Part shown: piece after piece, positions 24,170 through 34,310 of the stretch
Numbering within the stretch: the stretch's first letter is position 1
How the letters are laid out: every line of letters begins with the position of its first letter
DNA from: Perognathus longimembris pacificus
Taxonomy: Eukaryota > Chordata > Mammalia > Rodentia > Heteromyidae
Assembly (NCBI RefSeq): GCF_023159225.1
Contig: NC_063163.1
Span: forward strand, 105,431,885 to 105,495,884
Reading direction: 5' to 3'
Length of the DNA stretch: 64,000 nt
Notes under the pieces: model-generated
What the model saw: only the letters and a program-made list of their open reading frames with translations
Database searches by the model: none
What the model was told of the DNA's origin: nothing
Position numbers and translations under genes: made by a program

Positions 24170-24960
24170 ATATTTTTTTATTAAATTCTTCTTAGACTGA
24201 CAAAAAGTTGCAAAGTTAAAATTTGGTATATCTTCCCCTTATGAAAATACGCTTTCCTAAGATATGCTTAGGAAAATTTTAAGTCATTCAAGATTACTTT
24301 AACAATTTTGAAGCATATAATTCAGTTTAGTATAATAAAGTTGTATTATTGTGTAGTCATCACCATGAAACATCTCCGTATTCCCAAATTGAAACTCTTT
24401 TCACATTAACAGTTAACTCCCTGTACTTCCCTCTTAGTCCCTGGAAAGTTCTATTCTGTGTTCAATTTATATACATTTAGCTATGTTTGCTTCTCTCTCA
24501 TGAATTATGCAATATTTGTTTTATTTATTTATTTATTTATTTATTTATTGTCAAACTGATATACAGAGCGGTTACAGTTTCATATGTTAGGCTTTGGATA
24601 CATTTCTTGTACTGTTCTATTTTTTTGGGGGGGGTCTGGCTTATTGCACTTAGCAAAATGTTGTCAAAGATCTTTAGATTGTAGCGTGTATTCAAATTTA
24701 ATTCTGTTTCAAAGGCTAGATCATATTCTATCCTAGGTGTATATTATAGTTTATTCTTTTTCATGTGTCAGTGGACACTTAGATTCCTTCTACCTTCTGG
24801 CTCGTGTAAATAATGTTGCCATGAGCATGGGTGTGCAAACATCTATTCGAGTCCTTGCCATCAACTCTTCTGGATACAGAGTAGTTTCTGTTGACTTCTT
24901 ACACAGACAGCACAATATTCATAAGTGACAGACTTATTCAGATTCTACCAAATTTTCTGC
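24170..24960 (-). repeat. Old L1M 3' part, interrupted
   Basis: 3' UTR-type landmarks ('gtgtagtcatcaccatgaaa', 'taacagttaactccctgtac') are followed, after the nested insertion, by 'tctggcttattgcacttagc' and the reversed ORF2 C-terminal region ('tgttgccatgagcatgggtg'). No open frame remains. Confidence 0.7.
24520..24632 (-). repeat. Younger L1 tail nested in L1M
   Basis: A (TTTA)n tail followed by 'tgtcaaactgatatacagag', the same reversed L1 3'-terminal sequence as at 43.77 kb and related to that of the intact L1. It splits the older L1M between 'gcaatatttgt' and 'tctggctt'. Confidence 0.7.
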
Positions 24961-25047
24961 TAAAATATTGTCTTATAATAATACTCCAGGAAATTCTGGT
25001 GAGTGAATAAAAATTTTGAAAAACATCAATGTGTGTGCATGCATATT

Positions 25048-25160
25048 TGTGATAAGAGTCTCACAGCCTTTCCTGCCCTGACTGACCTCAAACTGTGGTT
25101 CTCAGATCTCAGCGTCCTGAGTAGCTGGGATTATAGGCATATGTAACTGGCAACTGACCA
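25048..25160 (-). repeat. Partial 7SL-headed SINE, minus strand
   Basis: Reversed middle ('tgataagagtctcacag') and head ('cctgagtagctgggattata'). The tail module is missing. Confidence 0.7.
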
Positions 25161-26578
25161 TGTGTATATATTTTTTTGTTCTTTTTGAACAGGACTTTTG
25201 GGGAGAACACAAATGGCTTGAAATCTTTCTGGAGTGTCCTAGGGAAAAGAGGCTTCATTCCCCAGGTTAGAACTTTCCAGATGGCTAGTGACAAAGGAGA
25301 CATTGACCAATGTGTCTGGAATCTCAGCAGAGTCAGTAACACAGGGAAGCTCTGAGAGGAACTTGAGCTGGAGGTGTGCTCTGTTATTGTCTTTGTAGTA
25401 TTGCAGAACAGAAATCAAATCCTATAGGTGACATCTACCATCTAGTGTCACTGAGTAAAGGCCAGAAAAATGGACTTAGTGTGGGTGAGATTTGTGTTCA
25501 ATGTAAGCAAGGTTGAATATGAATATCCCAGTGTTTTCTTTCCTAGGTGAAAAAGAAATCTACTGTAGTTTCCAATATCCCTCCTGCTGGTTTTATTTCT
25601 TCCTTTATTCATCACCTCACTTTATGAAGAGCCACATTGATTCCTGAGCCTTACTGGCTAAGGATAATGAAGAAGTTGCATGACTAGTAGTTGCTCTACC
25701 TCAAGACACATGCAATCTGGTACAAGAGCACCTGGGAGCCATAGTCATTGGTGTTTGGGAATTACTTTTGCAAGAAATAAGAACAGATTTGATTAAAACA
25801 TGAGAGTTTTATGGTTCTTTTACAGCAGTATTAGGCTCAAAGAAAACATCATGAGGGCACTTTCGGAAGAAAACAGCCCACCTACCCTCTGACAGCAACA
25901 TAGGGAAGAAAGTGCAAAGTCTCTAAACAAGTGAAGCGGTTAGCTCACTGACCCAGACTTGTGGAATTGGAGCATCCTTTCTCCTCAGTCTCACCATGGG
26001 AAAGATTTGAGAGCAAATGTAAACTGATCCCTTAGGGACATCTTTATGATACTATGAACAAGAGACATGGAGATGTGCTTTTCAGGGTAGAAGGATGTGA
26101 AACTAAAAGCAGAAACCCAAGCTACTCAAAGGAAGTGTTAAAGAAGGGGGAATTTAGAGAGAGAGAGAACCTGGGCTGAAATTTGGTTTGGGTTCTATTT
26201 AATCTCAGTGACCCGGGAAAAGCCCTAGAGGGCCCTTAACTATGTGAGAGGCAATCATGACCTCAGTATGAACATCCTTATATCTTCTCAAAGAGGTGTC
26301 AATTCCTGGGGACCCCCTTGAGGCAGCCATGACTCATAAGGAAACTGGGCAGTTACTATAGTGTAGATCATCACATACCACTTCCTGAATGGCTCTGGGT
26401 TTCCCTAGAAGGCTCTTGTTCAAGTAAGGACCTATCAGAACCAGCACTGCTGCAGGCCAGTTGAAATGATAACCTCTTATTCAAAAGCATACAACACAGT
26501 ATGCAAAGGGATAGCTAAGAGATATGAAGAAAGGAAACCAGAAGAACTTATACCTTTCTTCCTCCCTCTCCCCCATCT
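25161..26578. other. Unannotated stretch
   Basis: About 1.4 kb without recognised elements. A short (GA)n patch at 26155-26168. Confidence 0.45.
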
Positions 26579-26612
26579 GTGTGTGTGTGTGTGTGTGTAC
26601 ACACATACTTAG
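26579..26612. repeat. GT-rich microsatellite
   Basis: (GT)10 followed by 'acacacatac'. Confidence 0.85.
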
Positions 26613-26745
26613 ACACATAGACATATCCATATATACCATTTCCTTATTACCAGTTCCATACAATGTGTAAAGCAAAAATAGTCATGAAGTAGGATACATA
26701 AGAACTTCTAGAAGGTAGAGGGTGGTGGTAGTAGTGGTAATGGTG

Positions 26746-26974
26746 GTTGAACTCAGGACTGGAACTCAGAGTCTAGCTGCTGTCTCTGAGCTGTTCTGCT
26801 CAAGGCTAGCACTCTACCACTTTGAGCCACAGTTCCACTTCCGGTTTTCTGGTGATTAACTGGAGATAAGAGTCCCATGGCTTTCCTGATTCGCCTGGCT
26901 TCAAACCATGATCCTCAGATCTCGGACTCCTGAATAGCTAGGGTTACAGGCATGAGCCACTGGCACCTGACTGC
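26746..26974 (-). repeat. 7SL-headed chimeric SINE, minus strand
   Basis: Reversed tail ('ctcaaggctagcactctacc'), middle ('taactggagataagagtccc') and head ('gaatagctagggttacaggc'). Confidence 0.85.
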
Positions 26975-28318
26975 CAAAGTTTTATGTGTTATGGGATAAC
27001 AGGTATTAGATGAGGCCTAATGTGACCTTGTGATTGTATTAGTTTAGGAAATGCTGAGTAAAAACATATTCATACTTTTATTGTTGGATTTCATAGAATT
27101 TTTAGTAAACTATTGTAAATCTTTTCCCAAACTTTGAAGGCCACTAAATATATTTAGTGGAAAGCATTTTTGTAGTAGAGACCTGTGGAATACCCTTTGG
27201 GAGACAGTTATCTAGGCTGATGTAGTAAGCACTGCCTGGGCTTCCTGGCAGGGAGGCAATTAGACAAACATAATAGGTTAAAGCTTTTCATTAGATAGAC
27301 TAAAACCCATTATATTATCATTTCTTTAGACTCTAAGTGATGAGTGAAATTTTGGATTGGTTATAGAATCATGGAGGTGAGGCCATGGGACCAAGTAATA
27401 AATTATCTTTAATAATAGAGGATTGAAATGCAAAATAATACATATGATTATATATGATATATACTATATATAATATATTGCATATATTACATATTATATA
27501 TGTGCTATATATGTACCACATATACACACACTATCAAATATTGGATACAAATCAGGATATAAGCTGCACAACTAACTTGGGTAAAAATGCTCTGTATTGA
27601 AGGATTGGGAGATGGTTCCAATCTGGGTTGGTTCCTGATAATTTTGTTTGATAAAAACCATTAAGTTCAGAATAATTTGATCTCCTTGAATACTACATCA
27701 ATTTTCTGTGGCTTCGCTAGGAATGTAAATTTCACAACTTATATTTCAAGTCTGCAGCAGGACCTATAAGGTATCTTCTGATTGAAGTTTTTCCACAAGC
27801 TTCAGGTATGCATATGACAAATCTTGGGTAGCCTGTCATGTAGTTGAAAGGCTCCTTCCTTCACTTGAATTAAAAGTTCCCTATCTCCTTCTAAGGTGGA
27901 ACCCAAGGGATTTCAATCTTCTCAAGTTGATTCCTGGGATTTCTTGGTGCTAGAGCCAGATTGTAGAGTCTGGTCCAATGAGAGGCTGAATAGAACCAGG
28001 CATTAGGTCAGGGAGGAGAGCAGTCTTTAATTGTTTTTACTTTTGGATGGCAGCTGTCTTAGAAAGTAAAGAAATGCGGAATCTCTATATCGCAGTTACC
28101 TTATCTCCATGATGTCATTACTCCTTATTAGCACAGGCAAACTGGAGACAGTTATGGTTAAAGTCCTGATAAGGGGGAAATGATCACTTTCAGTCTCATC
28201 TAGCACATCTGTTGTAAGATGATGAACACAGAAGATGTAATATTAAGTAATCAGTAACATTGATCTCTAAGTAGAGATATAAAGGTTGTTTCTCCTGTCT
28301 CTCCCATCATTCCACACC

Positions 28319-28324
<6 letters not shown>
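26975..28324. other. Unannotated stretch with an AT-rich patch
   Basis: 27440-27520 is a low-complexity TATA/ATAT region. The rest is unique sequence without recognised features. Confidence 0.45.

Positions 28325-28366
<42 letters not shown>
28325..28366. repeat. (CA)n microsatellite
   Basis: About 21 uninterrupted CA units. No SINE is visible beside it. Confidence 0.95.
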
Positions 28367-28369
<3 letters not shown>

Positions 28370-28501
28370 TTCCTTTTACCTGAGCGTCTATTGGCATCTA
28401 TTATGGATATAAAATGTTTCCCTTTATCACGGTATTTACCACACTTGATGTTGAAATTAACTGTTCACTTGTTATCCTCTTCAGCTAACCATAAACCTCT
28501 C

Positions 28502-28514
28502 AAAGATAAGGTGA
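28502..28514. repeat. 13-bp target-site duplication, left copy
   Basis: 'aaagataaggtga' immediately precedes the ERV retrocopy. The identical right copy is at 30924-30936. Confidence 0.9.
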
Positions 28515-28634
28515 CCCTTCTCTCCGGCCATGCATCATCTCAGCCACAGGCCAGTAGTTGGTAATCAACTTTCTCTCCTGCCTGAATAGCGCGTAGTGTT
28601 CTCCTTTACAGGCTACCTACTTAAAAACCTAACA
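28515..28634 (+). repeat. 5' R-U5 of the ERV retrocopy
   Basis: R shares 'cccttctctccggcc', 'acaggccag' and 'actttctctcctgcctg' with the 3' R. It carries an extra 16 bp after 'ccggcc', and its poly(A) signal is changed to 'aatcaa'. U5 ends with 'cctaaca' at 28628-28634. Confidence 0.85.
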
Positions 28635-28638
28635 TATA

Positions 28639-28656
28639 TGGTGCTGTGACTCGGGA
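28639..28656 (+). promoter_or_regulatory. Primer-binding site, tRNA-His-like
   Basis: TGGTGCTGTGACTCGGGA lies four bases after the U5 end and matches the complement of the tRNA-His 3' end except at position 7 and in the last two bases. Confidence 0.75.
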
Positions 28657-29964
28657 AGGGCTTAAGAGTCAGGACAGGCAGAATTCCCCTCTATTTTTCT
28701 CCTTTTTCTGGGAGTATCCCCAGTCCTGATGGCCCTTTTTCCATGAACCGAACTGCTGCAAGATGCCACGTGGGACTTTTCACCAATACCATTGCTGGCC
28801 TCCATATTCATGTCCATGTCCACACCACTTCTCTACCCTGGTGAGTGCAACTGCTGCTGCTCCGGTGCTCTGCCGCCCCGTCCGCCGCTTCTGCCTGGTA
28901 AGCTCTCATCCACTCACCAGGCGCCTCCCTCCTGTGCTTTTTGGGTTTTGCATCACAGTCACATCCAAGCCGGGACACTGCTAGCACGCCTCTTGACAGT
29001 GCAATGAGGCCTGCTCGAAATACTCGCACAGATACAGTTTTGCCCTTGCAATGGTAAATGGTCAGAAGTCACTTATATTCAGGCTCTCTCTCTCTCTTTC
29101 TCTCTTTTCCTCTCTTTCTCTTTCTCTCCCTCTCTCATCTGCCTGCTTGCTTGCTTACTTTATAAAACTCCAAGTCATACCATCCTGATAATGTGCCTTG
29201 CTAACAAAGCTGCCTCTTTTCATGGGCCTTTGAAACTGAGGCTCGACCACCAATGTGCTTTGTCAGTAAAGATATCTAAAAGTTCTTTTCTCTAGCATTG
29301 ACCACGGGGTGGATATTGGGTTTAACAGGCACCAGCTCAGGCGCCATTATGCCATGCCATGTGTTCTCTCTTAGTGTGTTTGTGTCTTCCTGCCCCCCAC
29401 CCAACATGGCATCCCACTGGAGTTTATCAAAATATGGTTTCTTCATTTTATAATCTGAAAATTTTTGTTTGCTAGCAAAATTGTTTTTCTAACCGACCAC
29501 ATGATTCTAAAATATTGAGCAAAACTGTCATTTACCATTAGAATTCCAAAAGAGTCTACAGCCGAAATTCATTTTTGTGCGCTGTAAAACCTATGTGCAC
29601 AGTCTCTGTGTGTTCCATGTGTGTATGTCTGTGTAAACATCATTTATTAGTGAAGTCTCAGAAAAGGGAATTGAAACAGTGTAGGAAGAAGATGGTATGG
29701 GTATGTCTTAAATTCATACAAAACAAAGTTTTTTAAATTGGTGTATAATTGTTGGCTGTGACTTAAACACTGATGTAAAACCAGAATGTCGTTCTTTATA
29801 TGTCCATCTAGCTATAAATCTGTGCTAAAACTCATCACATCTACGAAGTTTTGTCATTGCAGAATTCTGGCAAATATTTGTTGGTCTAGTCTTGACAAGG
29901 TTGAAGGTAAGCTCTAGTCTAGTCCTCTTGGTCTCCTTGTTGCTTTAATTGGAAATAAAAATTG

Positions 29965-30192
29965 GCTTTTGTGGCAAAGACTCCTTGGATTGCAGTTTGA
30001 AGCCAGCCCCGGCAGGACATCTCTCTTAAACTCCATCTCCCAAATAACCAGCAAAGAGCCAGGCTGGAAGCATGGCTCAAGAGACTTATCTCTAAGCAGC
30101 CAAATGCTGGAAGTAGAGCTGTGGCTCAAGGTAGAGTACTAACCTTGAGCAGAAGTACTCAGGGGCAGAGCCCAGGCCCTGAGTTGAAACTC
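29965..30192 (+). repeat. SINE inside the ERV interior
   Basis: A 7SL/chimeric SINE remnant ('gtttgaagccagccccggca', 'ctccatctcccaaataacca') with its tail module present twice ('catggctcaagag', 'ctgtggctcaaggtagag'), ending 'ctgagttgaaactcc'. More diverged than most SINEs here. Confidence 0.7.
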
Positions 30193-30670
30193 CTGTGAAT
30201 GCCAACTGGGGTGAGCCATCCCAGCAACAAGCACCTAGACCCCTGGGACTCAGCCAGTTCGGGGAACAAGGATCATGGAGAGTAGTAAGAGGAGAATGAT
30301 GTCACATCTTAAATGGAGTCACTTTATCTCACCCTTTCAAAATTAATCAGAGCCGGGGGATCAAGAGATAGTAGCTTGTCCATCTAATGTCCATGCCTGA
30401 GTATAAGAACTAACCAAGTCATCCAATTTTTTATTTTGTGCCCTAAACCCTTCATTTGGCCTTAATATATATTTTTTGTCCATCCCTTGCCTCATGAGAC
30501 TTCATCCAAGGATTCAAGGACTGGCATCCAACACCAAGGGACCCTGCTGCTTGCTTTCTACAGGAGGGGGCCACATTTCTGCCTTTTACCCCTAATGTCG
30601 ATGCCCCTTGCCAGCAGACAGCAGCCAGAGAGAGTCTTCGTCCTTTTTCATAACTATTAAAAGGCTGGAA

Positions 30671-30859
30671 TGTTAGGTCAGTCCCCGCAGGGCTCCATGT
30701 AGATGCCCCCACCTCATTAAGTCTCCACCCAGTTACCTGGGTAACCAGCAGACCTAGAGGCAGTTACCTCCCCTTTCCCCTGAGGTCACATCCTAATCCA
30801 CCAGGCCACACCTCACTGCCTCTGCCCTAGATAAGGCAGGGTTGGATAGTGGGGGTCGC
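30671..30859 (+). promoter_or_regulatory. U3 promoter region of the ERV
   Basis: Starts TGTTAGG. A TATA-like 'ctagataagg' has its ATAA at 30831-30834, 29 bp before the start of R at 30860, which is the spacing expected of a core promoter. A 'ggtaacc'/'gttacct' palindromic patch lies near 30733-30770. Confidence 0.7.
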
Positions 30860-30923
30860 CCCTTCTCTCCGGCCACAGGCCAGCAGTTTGGTAATAAACT
30901 TTCTCTCCTGCCTGAAAAAAAAA
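30860..30923 (+). terminator. 3' R with poly(A) signal and A-tail
   Basis: AATAAA at 30893-30898 lies 16 bases before the A-tail that starts at 30915. This is a normal cleavage distance and shows that the copied RNA was polyadenylated at the R/U5 border. Confidence 0.85.
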
Positions 30924-30936
30924 AAAGATAAGGTGA
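30924..30936. repeat. 13-bp target-site duplication, right copy
   Basis: 'aaagataaggtga', identical to 28502-28514. The sequence continues with the original flank 'atattctcttc'. Confidence 0.9.
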
Positions 30937-31261
30937 ATATTCTCTTCTTAAAATCCCATCAACTGGGTGAGGTGGGAGAAGATTCACTCAGTGTATTAGA
31001 CTTGTCATCTCTAGATTAATGCTACCAAATTATGCTGTGCCTACTGGTAAATTTGGATATTTAAAAAAAAATTTAAGCTGCTGAAAAACAACAACAAGCA
31101 GTCCATCCAAAGCAATGCTTTGATTCCAATCAAAATGGACATAACATCTCTAATGAACCTATGTATATTATTCAGGACAGAAATAATATTGAAACTTTAA
31201 GAAGACTAGCATAACTTGAAGACAAATTAGGTAAGTCTCATTTGTGAGTGAAAACTTGAAA

Positions 31262-31378
31262 TGAGGGAAGTGACACTGTTCAAAAAGAAATGCACTAATA
31301 ACTGTGTAACTGCAACCTCTCTGTACATAACCTTTACAACAACAAAATAAATAATTAAAAAATACAACAACAAACAAC
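31262..31378 (+). repeat. 5'-truncated L1 3' end
   Basis: 'caaaaagaaatgcactaata', 'ctgtgtaactgcaacctctc' and 'acataacctttacaacaac' match the fragment at 12840 and the reversed 3' UTR of the intact L1. A-rich tail. Confidence 0.7.
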
Positions 31379-31524
31379 AAAATCCCAAATAGCATTCATA
31401 TATCAGATAATAGAAAAGTAAGTCATTATTTTACCATACAACTTAAGACACTGACTCCAATCATTTTTACCTAAATTGTCTCATATCTGGAAAAGGAATT
31501 GATTAATAAAAGCTTTTTGTGCAA

Positions 31525-31632
31525 CTGTAGGAGTGGCCCAAATGGTAGAGCAACAGCTTTGAGCAACATAATCAGCTTTGAGCAAAAAAATCTAAGCAAG
31601 AGCACAAAATTCTGAGTTCAAGCCCCAGTAAC
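31525..31632 (+). repeat. SINE tail module (partial)
   Basis: 'aaatggtagagcaacagctt' to 'gagttcaagccccagtaac' is the right-hand tRNA-like module only, followed directly by a CA repeat. Confidence 0.7.
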
Positions 31633-31638
31633 AACACA

Positions 31639-31675
<37 letters not shown>
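31633..31675. repeat. (CA)n microsatellite at SINE tail
   Basis: CA tract with one 'cat' interruption, continuous with the SINE module. Confidence 0.95.
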
Positions 31676-31677
<2 letters not shown>

Positions 31678-31844
31678 TATGCATAGGGAATTTATTTTCT
31701 AACATCTTCATTCCTTATACACAAATATCATAATCTTGGTCAAAAAGTATTAAAAAGACTGAGCTTTCTATAATCTATAACCTACTCATTTTTCAAAACA
31801 GTATTTTCAAACATTAGACAATTGTATGCTAGAAATTGTGTTCT

Positions 31845-32335
31845 AGACTCCAGTAGAAATCGTAACACAAGTCACACATACAATTTAAAATTCTCTAGTA
31901 GTCTCATTTTAAAATGTCAAAGGAAATGAGTAAAATCTATTTTAACAACGTAATTGTATTTAACTTAACCTCACCCAAACATTTTTATTACAATATGCAA
32001 TGAACATTACATTTTTGTGACACGAGATTTCATTCATTTTTTTTTTTTACATTTTTCTTTGGAATCCAGGGTGCAATTCATCCTTGTAACATGCCTCAGT
32101 TCAGAAAAAAAATCACCTGTATTTAACCTAACACCACCAAAATGTTTTTATTACAATATGCAACCAGTACTATTACATTTTTGTGAGATAATAGATATAA
32201 TTTTTTTACCTTATTATTTGGAATCCAGGGTACAATTTATCCTCGTAGCACATCTCAGTTTGTACTAATCAACACTGAATACACAATAATCATACGTGGC
32301 CAGTATTTACCAATGGTCTCAATAGCTCATCATCT
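31845..32335 (+). mobile_element. Ancient MER-type DNA transposon remnant with internal duplication
   Basis: 'ctctagtagtctcattttaa', 'aggaaatgagtaaaatctat' and the later 'tctcagtttgtactaatcaa' and 'catacgtggccagta' follow a common mammalian MER element (hAT-like as I remember it). The central part occurs twice, at 31956-32106 and 32119-32265. Confidence 0.5.
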
Positions 32336-32439
32336 CAGAGATGTACTTTGCTTTTAATGACATGTGTGATTTTGTTCAGAAGATATGGGCATCCTGGTTC
32401 ACGGGTATTGTAGAGATGAGGTGAGTTCCAGAATTTAAA

Positions 32440-32590
32440 AACAAATATTTGTTAAATTACTAATGCTTTCTAAGCTTTGTTCTAGGCACTGGAAAGATAA
32501 TGAACAAACGAATCAATTATTTCTTCCTTTACAGAGCTAACATTCTATTATGGGAAATGGGCAATAAAGTAGACAAACAAACTGAATGGA
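32440..32590 (-). repeat. L2 LINE fragment
   Basis: 'ttgttctaggcactggaaag', 'acagagctaacattctatta' and 'gggcaataaagtagacaaac' match the reversed L2 3' end well. Confidence 0.7.
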
Positions 32591-32964
32591 GTCTATGTTA
32601 AATAGTTAGAAATACTAAGCAGAAAATTTAAGAAGTCAAGAAGAATAGAGAATGTTGAGACAGGAGCTCAAATTTTAGAAACAGTTTCCAATAGCCTTCT
32701 GACTATGAAAGTGAAGTTTGGTCCATGATCCTCTAATTGGCACTATTTCATGAAAACAATAGTCATCCATAACTTTGCTTTTGTATTTTGCATAAAGAAA
32801 GTTGTTGAAGTGTATAGATTAATCTATTTTTTTAATGCAAGGCTGATAATGGGCTTAGAATTGTCAATGTTAAATGCTGGAAGTTAAACACTGAAGAGTT
32901 AACAAACACAATCTCTGCATTCCTAGGACCTGCCTACAGGGTGGGCATTCAGTATTTGAAATTG

Positions 32965-33144
32965 TAAACATGTGTTGCTTAATGAGATTTTGGTCAGTGA
33001 TGGACTGCACATATGAAGGTAGTCATATGAGATGATATCACTTATCTTGGTTTGTTAGTATAGTCTACAATGTTTGCGCAACAAGACGTTGGTCCAACGA
33101 TGCCTTTATCAGAATACATTCACATCATTAAGTGCCACATGGCT
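32965..33144 (+). mobile_element. MER2-like Tigger remnant with terminal inverted repeats
   Basis: The left end 'catgtgttgcttaatgag' and the right end 'cattaagtgccacatgg' are roughly inverted. 'ttggtcagtgatggactgca' and 'catatgaaggtagtcatat' follow MER2-like order. Confidence 0.5.
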
Positions 33145-34159
33145 ATAATTACAGACAGAAATCTCTCCCATGACTTCATATAGTAAAAGACTCAAACTAG
33201 ATTGGAACTGGATGGAGGCAGAGATGTCTTATTTTTCATGTCAACACTGACAGGGGCACTGGATTAACATTTCAGGAGAAAGGGTAAATGTGTACAAAGT
33301 TCTATGTGCAATGCTTCTAATAACTTAAGAGACAAATCACAACCGCTTCTGCTCCACCAAAATGAGACTGTGCTTTTGGGTAGGATCTACAAAGACTTGC
33401 TTGTAAGGTCGTGTTAAAACTTGGGCTTTCTCCTAAGAGCAGTGGAAAGCCACCAAAGCTGGTGTATTTCTGCTGAATATTTCAGGTTCTACAATAAGTC
33501 CGCAGAAAAGATTCTGCCTCAAGGTTAGAATCTAGGCTTCACAAGCTAAGACAACTATTTCTGTGGCATGAGAGAATCCACAGGCTTCTAAGCTACCATA
33601 ATTCTGAGGTGAAGCTAACAGAAAAGAGATGGTGAGATAACTTTGTTCAACAGTCTTTGTAGAGAAATATGTTCATGAACAGATATTGGAGATCATTCTA
33701 TTCATAGAAATGAAAGACTATTTACAATTTATATATCAGTCTTGTGTATTGATTTGCTTTGCAGGTTTCCTATATTTTTAAGAGACTAGAGTGCAGGGAA
33801 AAATCATCAATTGGTATCTCTAAGTTTCAAAAGATTCCTTTGGATTTGTAGGTATGTTGATCAACATTGTTTTTATTTTACATCTGTATAGGTCACATCC
33901 ACTGGTAAAACTTAATTTCATTCTAAGACACTTGATGAGGAATAATCCAATACTTCCTTACAGCCAGCAGATAAAAGGACAGACGTTGAAAAATGCTTAC
34001 ATTAAGACTCCCCTTGACCTTTTCCCTGCTTGCAAATAACCAGAAAACCATGCAGAGGAATTCCTAGTAACTTAATGATGGAAAGTCTCTTATTCAAGAA
34101 AATTCATTGGCAACATTAACAGTGGCGATGGCCAAAATTGTTGAATTGTAACTATGGCC
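33145..34159. other. Unannotated stretch
   Basis: AT-rich unique sequence with no recognised element. Confidence 0.45.
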
Positions 34160-34310
34160 AAACTTTGAATGTGTAACCTCCACAATAACCTTACAATTCT
34201 GGCAGGGTTATCATTTCTACTTTATAAATGAGCTAGGACAACTTGCTTAGAATTAGAGCATTATGAGCTGGGAGTCTTGGCAATGGGACTCATGCTACTG
34301 CCCCTCATTG
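34160..34310 (-). repeat. MIR SINE
   Basis: 'tccacaataaccttacaatt', 'ggttatcatttctactttat' and 'aaatgagctaggacaacttg' follow reversed MIR order. Confidence 0.65.

Larger units (their letters stand above)
28515..30923 (+). mobile_element. L1-mobilised retrocopy of a non-coding ERV transcript
   Basis: The element begins exactly with an R region (28515-28584), continues through U5 (28585-28634) and a tRNA-His-like primer-binding site (28639-28656), and ends with U3 (30671-30859), R (30860-30914) and a poly(A) tail of about 9-12 A. It has no U3 at its 5' end and no U5 at its 3' end, which is the layout of a retroviral RNA, not of a provirus. A perfect 13-bp duplication flanks it. U3 starts TGTTAGG and U5 ends CCTAACA, the perfect 7-bp inverted ends expected of one LTR of about 295 bp. 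The 2-kb interior has a CT-rich tract (29082-29137) and a diverged SINE (29965-30192), but no gag, pol or env frame longer than about 90 codons. It is therefore a non-autonomous, non-coding retrovirus-like family, reverse-transcribed here by LINE-1 machinery in the manner of processed HERV-W copies. The family name is unknown to me. Confidence 0.85.

Noticed and set aside
28763..28984. Short ORFs in the ERV leader as a gag remnant
   Set aside because: Two overlapping frames of similar length and no recognisable gag motif; treated as non-coding interior.
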